A DNA stretch of 8,253 nt from Desulfobacula sp. (GTDB lineage: Bacteria > Desulfobacterota > Desulfobacteria > Desulfobacterales > Desulfobacteraceae), in the NCBI GenBank assembly GCA_029940245.1, contig JAOZRF010000107.1, forward strand, positions 1 to 8,253, given 5' to 3'. Below the pieces are notes generated by a model. The model ran no database searches. It worked only from the letters and a program-made list of their open reading frames with translations, and had not been told where the DNA came from. The translations under genes were made by a program, and so were the position numbers. Shown here piece after piece: positions 4,037-8,253 of the stretch (position 1 is the first letter of the stretch; each line of letters begins with the position of its first letter).

Positions 4037-4772
4037 AAATTTTAAAATTATTATTGAATATGATGGTACGAATTTTTTCGGATGGCAAAAACAACCAGAC
4101 ACAAAAACAGTTCAAGGCGAAATTGAAAAAGCGTTAAGCCTGATTCTGAACCAGGAGATCAAAATTACAGGTTCAGGGCGAACTGACGCTGGTGTCCATG
4201 CCTTTGGTCAGGTTGCAAACTTTCATGCTGATACGAATATTCTCCCCCAAAAAATTAAAGCAGCACTGAACAGCCTGATAAAAGACCCTATAGTGATAAG
4301 GGATTGCCATCTTGTAGCAGATAGCTTTCATGCACGATACAATGCTGTTTCAAAAGAGTACCATTATTTTATTTTGAACAGGCAGGACCCTTGTGCCATA
4401 GAAAGAATGTATCAATGGCATATTAAATCCCCTCTTGATATCAGAGCAATGACCCAATGTTGCCATGCCATTACAGGAGTTTTTGATTTCAAGTCCTTTG
4501 AAAATACAGGAAGTCCTCGTTCTTCCACCCTTCGACAGGTTTTTTTTTTCAACATCAGTCAATTGGATCATCAGCGTCTTGTATTTAAAATATGTGCCGG
4601 CGGGTTTTTAAAGTATATGGTGAGAAATCTTATGGGAACCATTGTCCTTGCTGGGTTGAACAAAATTTCAATGAATGAGTTTATTCAGATCCTTGAAGCA
4701 AAAGACAGGAGCCTTGCCGGTCAAACAGCACCAGCCCATGGGCTGTTTTTAAAAAAGGTTAATTATTTGTGA
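4029..4772 (+). CDS. truA: tRNA pseudouridine(38-40) synthase TruA
   Basis: Converts uridines 38, 39 and 40 in the anticodon arm of tRNAs to pseudouridine; cytoplasmic. Motifs: the N-terminal strand with YDGTNFFGWQKQP (11-23), the catalytic motif GSGRTDAGVHAFGQVANF with nucleophile Asp53, the AVSKEYHYF segment in the middle (codons at about 4346-4372), the FKSFENTGSP stretch, and the C-terminal FKICAGGFLKYMVRNLMGT motif. At 247 residues from this start it has the normal family length. The ATG at 4029 lies inside the end of the MarR gene (ATGAATAA overlap); no Shine-Dalgarno is seen, so it relies on coupled translation. A TTG at 4023 is in frame but less likely. Codons V-F-F-F are encoded through ten consecutive T (4540-4549), a slippage-prone tract. 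The 3' end overlaps the oppositely oriented ClC gene by 10 bp. Regulator-truA linkage is unusual, and the link may be only positional. Confidence 0.95.
   Translation: MNKNFKIIIEYDGTNFFGWQKQPDTKTVQGEIEKALSLILNQEIKITGSGRTDAGVHAFGQVANFHADTNILPQKIKAALNSLIKDPIVIRDCHLVADSFHARYNAVSKEYHYFILNRQDPCAIERMYQWHIKSPLDIRAMTQCCHAITGVFDFKSFENTGSPRSSTLRQVFFFNISQLDHQRLVFKICAGGFLKYMVRNLMGTIVLAGLNKISMNEFIQILEAKDRSLAGQTAPAHGLFLKKVNYL
4540..4549 (+). repeat. Homopolymer of ten T within truA
   Basis: Ten consecutive T in the codons for V-F-F-F (about residues 171-174). Tracts of this length are prone to replication and transcription slippage, and a one-base change would truncate TruA before its C-terminal conserved motif. 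The reading frame is intact here. Confidence 0.7.
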
Positions 4773-6553
4773 TTTTTTATTTTTTTGATATGCTGGTTGT
4801 AATGTGAAATGATGTCCCGTCTGTAAATCAAACCAATCAGATGGCCTGAATTATCTTCTTCCACAACAGGCAGGGCATCAATATTTTTTTTAGTTAATTT
4901 TAAAAGCGTTGTATTCAGGTCTTCAAAAGGGGTTGTGTAAATCAGGTCAGACCCCATGATATCTTTCATGACAACCAATTGTTCTATATGAAGGGTAAAA
5001 ATAACCTCCCTTATATCATTGGAGGAAAAAATACCTGAAAAATCTCCCTTGCTGTTAATTACCGGGAAATAATGCTGTTTTGTACTTGAAAATATTTTTT
5101 TAAATTCGCTGAAAGGCATATCTTCATTCACGCACCTGACCTCTTTGATCAGATGTCTTAAGTCTTTGACTTTTATGGTTTGAAGAATATCCATCATAAA
5201 TTCACCGGCATGGGCTGGAGAATCAATCCTTGATTTAAGCTGTTGTTCATAGATTGTCCATCGCTGACAGAGTAAATAGCAGATAGAACACACCAGGAGA
5301 CTGGGCAGCAACAAGTGGTAGGAGTTGGTCATCTCACTGATAAAAATAATCGTTGAAATAGGCGTGTTGGATGCTGCGGCAAAAAAACCTGCCATACCAA
5401 CAATCACAAAGGATCCCGGACTTGTGACAATCGAAGGAATAAGCAGGTTAAAAATTTTCCCCACAGCTCCCCCCATGGCTCCCCCTATGACAATGGAAGG
5501 ACCAAATACCCCGCCGCTGCCTCCGGAACCAATGGAAAATGATGTGGTAAATATTTTTCCGATGGCCAATGCAATCAGAGTTGAAATGGCCACCTGGTTG
5601 AAGATTGCTTCCTGGGCAATTCCATATCCGAATGCAAGGGTATATGGGAGAAAAAATCCGATAATTCCTGTAATCAACCCACCTATGGCGGGTTTAAAAT
5701 GATTGGGAATTGAAAATTTTTGGAAGAGGTCTCTTACCCCGTAAAACACTTTAATATAAAAGATAGCTGAAAGGACAAGAACACCGGAAAGGACAATATA
5801 AGGTCCTAATTCCAACGGGTTTCGAAAGATAAAATCTGGAGATTCAAATAAAGAACCCCATCCGAAAACAAGACAGAAAGTACAATAGGCCACAACAGAG
5901 GAAATGCCCGCCGGAATAATGACTTCTGATTCAAAGTCAGGGTCCCGGTAGAGTACTTCTGCTGCAAAAAGTGCACCTGCCAGAGGAGCACGGAATATGG
6001 ATCCAACCCCTGCACCAATACCGGCTGCCATCATAATTCTTCTTTCTCTTTCAGAAAGATTGAATTTGGTGGCCAGAAAAGAGCCAAATCCCGCACCGAT
6101 TTGTGCAATGGGCCCTTCCCTGCCCCCTGATCCACCTGTAGTCAAGGTTAGGGCGGAAGCAATGGTTTTGATGATGGGTATTCTGCCACGGATAAGCCCT
6201 CCCTTATGATGGTAGGCATCAATGGCGGCATCGGTTCCATGACCTTCGGCTTCAGGGGCAAATGTATAAACGATCCACCCGCTTACAAGGCCACCCAAAG
6301 CAGGGAGGATTAAAAGTATCCATTTGCTGAAAGACGTCTGGGTGTGGGGCAGAAGAAGGTGTTCTCCGGCAGGAGATGTGGGTCTGTATCCTGCCATCAA
6401 GTCCAAAAAATAATGCATACCAAGACTGCATAAATAATGGAAAACAACGGCACCGCCACCGGCAATAATTCCGATCATGACAAAATAGAACAGCCATCTT
6501 CCTGCAATTGCAATATCTCTTGAACCCAGCTTTTCTCTAAAACCCATGGTCAT
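4763..6553 (-). CDS. ClC-family chloride channel/transporter with C-terminal CBS pair
   Basis: Membrane protein moving chloride (or a similar anion) across the inner membrane. Numbering from the ATG at 6553 (596 residues), it has about ten hydrophobic segments over 20-430. The three anion-pore regions are recognisable: GHGTD (104-108) in place of the classical GSGIP; GREGP (144-148) with the gating Glu146; and GSGGVFGPS (346-354). The pore tyrosine is probably Tyr435. At the internal proton-glutamate position the sequence reads LFAAEVLY, so valine (V200) occupies the site that is Glu203 in E. coli ClC, as in channel-type ClCs. Two CBS domains follow (about 459-520 and 529-590), likely sensing nucleotides. 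The start overlaps the aminotransferase stop (TGATG), giving coupled translation; a TTG one codon upstream is less likely. No standard terminator follows; its 3' end overlaps truA. Confidence 0.93.
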   Translation of the reverse strand: MTMGFREKLGSRDIAIAGRWLFYFVMIGIIAGGGAVVFHYLCSLGMHYFLDLMAGYRPTSPAGEHLLLPHTQTSFSKWILLILPALGGLVSGWIVYTFAPEAEGHGTDAAIDAYHHKGGLIRGRIPIIKTIASALTLTTGGSGGREGPIAQIGAGFGSFLATKFNLSERERRIMMAAGIGAGVGSIFRAPLAGALFAAEVLYRDPDFESEVIIPAGISSVVAYCTFCLVFGWGSLFESPDFIFRNPLELGPYIVLSGVLVLSAIFYIKVFYGVRDLFQKFSIPNHFKPAIGGLITGIIGFFLPYTLAFGYGIAQEAIFNQVAISTLIALAIGKIFTTSFSIGSGGSGGVFGPSIVIGGAMGGAVGKIFNLLIPSIVTSPGSFVIVGMAGFFAAASNTPISTIIFISEMTNSYHLLLPSLLVCSICYLLCQRWTIYEQQLKSRIDSPAHAGEFMMDILQTIKVKDLRHLIKEVRCVNEDMPFSEFKKIFSSTKQHYFPVINSKGDFSGIFSSNDIREVIFTLHIEQLVVMKDIMGSDLIYTTPFEDLNTTLLKLTKKNIDALPVVEEDNSGHLIGLIYRRDIISHYNQHIKKIKNHK

Positions 6554-7863
6554 CAACCCTTTCTCAGGTCATTAATACCACTCAATATATCATCAAATAA
6601 TGTTTCTACATCATTTTCAGCAACACAGGAAAAGGCCACCCGGATATTTTTTTCTCCAAAAGAAATTAAACCAACGCCATAATTATCCAGAAGATGAACC
6701 CTTAATATTTCTGCATCCACATCCTTGAGCCTTATACACATAAAATAACCCGAGTTAAAGGGATAGACATCAAAGAAATCATTGAATTTCGGATTTTTTA
6801 ATACCTTTTGTATTTTTAATGCGCGTTTTTTCAGGAGTTCAAATTTTTCTAGTTTATAAATTTCATAGTGTTCATCTGCCATGGAGTTTAAAAGGAGGGT
6901 CTGGCTTAAATGGGATGCATTGGAAATATTTCCCCGGATACATCCTGCCGTCTTTTTTTCCAGTGCTTCAAGAACTGTGCTAGTTGCACCAGAAACACCA
7001 TATGTAATAAAACCTATTCTCAAGCCCCAGGCATAATCTTCTTTTGTTGCACCATCAATTTTTACAGCAACAAGACGTTTATCAGCTCCCGCCAATTGTG
7101 AAAATATGGATTCTCTGCTGGTTTCCGCTTCATAACAAAGGCCAAAATAAGCGTCATCACATCCTGCAACCACGTTTGTCCCCTTCTGGGCAATATCAAT
7201 GAGAATGCCTGCAACCCTTTGTGCTTCTGCTATATTCAAAGAATATCCGCTGGGATTATGGGGAAAATTTAAAATAGTAATAATTTTATCATTGTTCTTT
7301 GCCTGTTCGCGGATGACGCGTTCAAAAGAATCAATATTAAACCGGGTCAATTGATCATCATAGGCTTTATAATGAATGATGCGGGCATTGTTCCTGACAC
7401 AGAAGATCATATTATAATTGCCCCACATCATATCAGGCATAACAATCACATCATCCGGATCAATCCACATATCAGACAATATGCTGAGCCCATGGGTGAT
7501 ACCTGAAGTCACAACAGGAAGACTGGTTTCTTTATTTTTAAGGGTTGGATTTTTTTTATAAAGCTCCGCTTTCCATTTGTTACGCAATTCTAAAATACCA
7601 AATGAAGGGGCATAGGTTAAATAATCATCCGGATCAATATTTTTAATATATTTTGTGAGTGAAGAAAGGCTGAATACATGACTGCCTTCTTTTGCAATGC
7701 CAATCGTGGCATTTATTTTATCTGCTTTTTGTTTGGCTTCAGCACCCTGACTTAAAATGCCTTTTGGGAAAAAAAGCGTTTTGCCCATATTGGAAAGCAT
7801 TTCAAAAATGTGGGGATTGGATCCATTAATAATTTTGTTTAAATCTTTTGCAATTGGATTCAT
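6553..7863 (-). CDS. PLP-dependent aminotransferase, class I/II
   Basis: A 436-residue fold-type I enzyme that exchanges an amino group between an amino acid and a keto acid through pyridoxal phosphate; cytoplasmic. Visible residues: TYAPSFGILELR (83-94) at the start of the conserved core; TSGITHGL (119-126) in the cofactor phosphate loop; NFPHNPSG (199-206), with Asn203 contacting the cofactor; GCDDAYFG (234-241), with the Asp that pairs with the pyridine nitrogen; the Schiff-base Lys274 in GATKEDYAWGLRIG, matching the K-x5-G-x-R spacing although the usual leading Ser residues are replaced; and Arg408 (NIRVAFS), which binds the substrate carboxylate. The substrate cannot be named from sequence; aspartate, aromatic or diaminopimelate-type activities are all possible. 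The ATG at 7863 has only a weak ribosome site (GAATGAG). It is the first gene of a two-gene operon with the ClC gene, with which it overlaps by one base. Confidence 0.9.
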   Translation of the reverse strand: MNPIAKDLNKIINGSNPHIFEMLSNMGKTLFFPKGILSQGAEAKQKADKINATIGIAKEGSHVFSLSSLTKYIKNIDPDDYLTYAPSFGILELRNKWKAELYKKNPTLKNKETSLPVVTSGITHGLSILSDMWIDPDDVIVMPDMMWGNYNMIFCVRNNARIIHYKAYDDQLTRFNIDSFERVIREQAKNNDKIITILNFPHNPSGYSLNIAEAQRVAGILIDIAQKGTNVVAGCDDAYFGLCYEAETSRESIFSQLAGADKRLVAVKIDGATKEDYAWGLRIGFITYGVSGATSTVLEALEKKTAGCIRGNISNASHLSQTLLLNSMADEHYEIYKLEKFELLKKRALKIQKVLKNPKFNDFFDVYPFNSGYFMCIRLKDVDAEILRVHLLDNYGVGLISFGEKNIRVAFSCVAENDVETLFDDILSGINDLRKG

Positions 7864-7907
7864 AGCTCATTCTTTTAAAATGGTTAATAGATAAAATTGA
7901 AATCCCC

Positions 7908-7950
7908 AAAAAAACTCTGTGGCTTTATTAATATCAAAACCACAGAGTTT
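7908..7950 (-). terminator. Intrinsic terminator after the cysteine-rich protein gene
   Basis: On the minus strand, an 11-bp perfect stem AAACTCTGTGG / CCACAGAGTTT (7950-7940 with 7922-7912) closes a 17-base AT-rich loop. It is followed by more T, making seven T in a row (7914-7908). It lies about 22 bp after the stop of the gene at 7973-8245 and separates it from the aminotransferase operon, which must therefore have its own promoter in 7864-7907, although no clear one was seen. Confidence 0.85.
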
Positions 7951-7972
7951 AAATAAAACTAAAGTATAAAAT

Positions 7973-8245
7973 TTATCTTCTTTTGGATGCCTTGATTGGG
8001 TTAATCTTTTGTTTTTTGGCAGATTCAGCAGCTTTAATATGGGTTGCAATATTACAATTTCCATTTTTCCATTTTAATGAAGGATCTGGAGCTGCAGTGC
8101 AATATGTCCCGATTTTAAATTCTGAAGCTCTTGCACATCCCCGGCATTCATCAATTATGGGAAGACATGCTCCTCCATTATAGCCACAGCCTTTTTTGGT
8201 CATGAATACGCAGTCGTCACCTTCCCTAATAGTTGTACAAATCAT
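7973..8245 (-). CDS. PxxKW-family cysteine-rich protein
   Basis: A 90-residue small protein with eight cysteines (3, 12, 20, 27, 34, 37, 49, 64) and the family signature P-S-L-K-W (55-59) in PDPSLKWKNGNCN. The cysteines include a CxxC pair (34/37), so metal or iron-sulfur binding is possible, but the function of the family is unknown to me. No signal peptide or membrane segment is present; the C-terminus (about 71-90) is lysine-rich. The family is one I associate with Desulfobacterales and relatives, which supports the host assignment. The ATG at 8245 is only 8 bases from the window edge, so its ribosome site and promoter are not visible. The frame stays open to the edge, so a slightly earlier start cannot be excluded, but a start shortly before the first Cys seems natural. 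It is followed by a strong terminator and appears to be transcribed separately from the aminotransferase operon. Confidence 0.85.
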   Translation of the reverse strand: MICTTIREGDDCVFMTKKGCGYNGGACLPIIDECRGCARASEFKIGTYCTAAPDPSLKWKNGNCNIATHIKAAESAKKQKINPIKASKRR

Positions 8246-8253
8246 AATAATAA

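Noticed and set aside
4732..4750. CAGCCCATGGGCTG followed by five T as a truA terminator
   Set aside because: Stem of only 5 bp around CATG and located before the truA stop codon, so using it would cut the message inside the gene.
5325..6209. Plus-strand ORFs inside the ClC gene, rich in Pro, Ala and Ile
   Set aside because: Antisense shadows of the membrane-protein codons; the ClC motifs on the minus strand are decisive.
7867..8064. Minus-strand 65-codon ORF between the aminotransferase and the PxxKW gene
   Set aside because: Spans the intrinsic terminator and overlaps the 3' half of the PxxKW gene in another frame; no family features.

Overview
The window looks like an AT-rich chromosomal segment from a Desulfobacterales-type (sulfate-reducing, deltaproteobacterial) host. 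The main evidence is a PxxKW-type cysteine-rich small protein at the right end, a family I associate with that group. This host assignment is an inference, not a measurement. The window splits into an accessory left half (1 to about 3200) and a housekeeping right half (about 3520 to the end).

Left half, all genes on the minus strand. In transcription order there are two small unknown genes (3142-2654 and 2476-2120), then a putative restriction endonuclease (2024-1368), a DNA cytosine-5 methyltransferase (1362-136), and a further gene overlapping it that runs off the left edge. The two small unknown genes sit in what I read as integron gene cassettes. A roughly 126-bp imperfect inverted repeat with attC architecture (2506-2631) separates them. 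A compact, apparently shortened attC-like hairpin (2083-2126) follows the second gene, whose stop codon lies inside its core box. The core box at the head of each cassette is nearly or exactly the reverse complement of the core box at its own tail, as expected if each was once a circular cassette. No integron integrase is visible, so this resembles a cluster of attC sites lacking an integrase, or cassettes inserted at a secondary site. The restriction-modification pair lies directly beyond the last attC-like site and may be a third cassette or the flanking target.

Middle (3194-3589), no convincing gene. It holds a perfect AT palindrome, an ACACCGGTGT palindrome, a G-quadruplex-capable G-rich run, and a near-consensus promoter with an operator-like palindrome in front of the next gene.

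Right half. A MarR-family regulator and truA (tRNA pseudouridine synthase) form a plus-strand pair overlapping by 8 bp. They converge on, and overlap by 10 bp with, a minus-strand operon of a PLP-dependent aminotransferase followed (TGATG overlap) by a ClC-family chloride transporter/channel with a CBS pair. Upstream of that operon, a clear intrinsic terminator ends the PxxKW cysteine-rich protein gene, whose start is just inside the right edge.

Most worth following up: the two cassette proteins of unknown function and their attC sites; the restriction pair next to them; a 10-A run at the end of the methyltransferase where loss of one A would fuse it to the next gene; and the ClC protein, which keeps the gating glutamate but has valine at the proton-glutamate position.
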